Positions 29,704 through 29,913 of a stretch of 29,913 nucleotides of DNA are shown here, piece after piece. The stretch covers positions 1 through 29,913 of the IMG/VR virus record IMGVR_UViG_3300046484_000031, one strand, 5' to 3'. The DNA comes from a virus. Below the pieces are notes generated by a model. That model saw nothing but the letters and a program-made list of their open reading frames with translations. It ran no database searches and was not told the origin of the DNA. Position numbers and translations under genes: made by a program. How positions within the stretch are numbered: position 1 is the first letter of the stretch; each line of letters begins with the position of its first letter.

Positions 29704-29854
29704 GCTTCACCTCGCCGTCCTTAACTTGCTTCTCCTCGCGTCGCTCCCGCTCGATCGCCTTGGCCATTGCGTTCGCAGCTTTCTCGACGCGTCCCTTGCG
29801 TTGGTGGTTCTGGTACCGGGATTTAGCCCGCTTCGGGAAGAGCGACTTATTCAC
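29696..29854 (-). CDS. small basic protein (52 aa)
   Basis: GTG at 29854 overlaps the TGA of the upstream frame (GTGA), giving a highly basic protein that starts MNKSLFPKRAKSRYQNHQRK and continues in a charged helix (ANAMAKAIERERREEK). Nucleic-acid binding is plausible. The frame is open further upstream to the window edge, so a longer form cannot be excluded; a TTG at 29896 is possible. It ends eight bases inside the methyltransferase gene. Confidence 0.5.
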   Translation of the reverse strand: MNKSLFPKRAKSRYQNHQRKGRVEKAANAMAKAIERERREEKQVKDGEVKRG

Positions 29855-29913
29855 GGCTTTGCCTTCGGTTTGCGGTGCTGCGCGGACTGCGGGCAAGTTG
29901 CGAAATGAGAAGT
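29851..29913 (-). CDS. C-terminal end of a gene cut by the window edge
   Basis: Twenty codons run in from the edge to a TGA at 29851-29853, ending in a polar basic tail (FATCPQSAQHRKPKAKP). The stop overlaps the GTG at 29854, the same coupling seen elsewhere. Function cannot be assessed. Confidence 0.4.
   Translation of the reverse strand, partial: TSHFATCPQSAQHRKPKAKP

Noticed and set aside
1-29913. CRISPR array, tRNA, IS element or transposase
   Set aside because: No regularly spaced repeats, tRNA-like cloverleaf, transposase motif or terminal inverted repeat was seen; despite the Mu-like head genes no Mu transposition genes are in this window.

Overview
The window is a stretch of a GC-rich double-stranded DNA tailed phage (or prophage) genome, densely packed with genes. 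Its head module is Mu-like: a DUF935/gp29-type portal, an S49-type capsid protease with a nested scaffold, and a gpT-type major capsid protein. These lead into a long non-contractile tail: tail tube protein, frameshifted tail chaperones, a 677-residue tape measure, a distal tail protein with a lectin-like domain, and a 1436-residue hub/fibre. No sheath gene is visible, so a siphovirus shape is the best reading. No integrase, repressor, polymerase, helicase, tRNA, rRNA, IS element or CRISPR array is recognisable. The host cannot be read from the sequence; high GC and a GH19-type endolysin suggest a Gram-negative, high-GC bacterium, but this is inference.

Layout. Positions 1-3352 (+) hold small Cys-rich proteins, an unknown acidic protein, a RuvC-like resolvase and a Dam-type methyltransferase fused to a phage regulatory N-terminus. 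Positions 3353-3465 are an AT-richer non-coding gap. Positions 3466-7399 (+) are the packaging module: small-terminase candidate, large terminase, small winged-helix protein, portal. Positions 7396-10781 (+) are the capsid module, with protease, scaffold and decoration domains in one reading frame. Positions 10841-12608 (+) are head-tail connector and completion proteins; 12617-13519 add a 58-residue protein and two paralogous decoration-like proteins. Positions 13531-22035 (+) are the tail. Positions 22082-25162 (+) are a lysis region: GH19 endolysin surrounded by several membrane or coiled-coil proteins.

From 25114 to 29913 all genes run on the minus strand and converge on the late genes. 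They include a partial gene at the edge, a small basic protein, a C5-cytosine methyltransferase with altered motifs, small unknown proteins, a three-hairpin leader, a 327-residue coiled-coil protein, and an overlapping cluster encoding an unknown 73-residue protein, a Fis-type HTH protein with an AT-hook, a lipoprotein-like metzincin and an unknown protein.

Many neighbours overlap stop-to-start by 1 or 4 bases (ATGA, TGATG, TAATG, GTGA), which points to long polycistronic transcripts with translational coupling. No gene-free stretch exceeds 300 bases; the longest are about 165 bases (28194-28359, which may hold a 40-codon ORF), 113 bases (3353-3465) and 110 bases (27787-27896).

The most unusual points are the protease-scaffold-decoration fusion with an internal scaffold start and a buried signal-peptide-like segment, the -1 frameshift at nine A's in the tail chaperone gene, two DNA methyltransferases that both depart from catalytic consensus, a phage-encoded metzincin lipoprotein coupled to a HTH/AT-hook protein, and an MshEN-like small protein beside the lysis genes.
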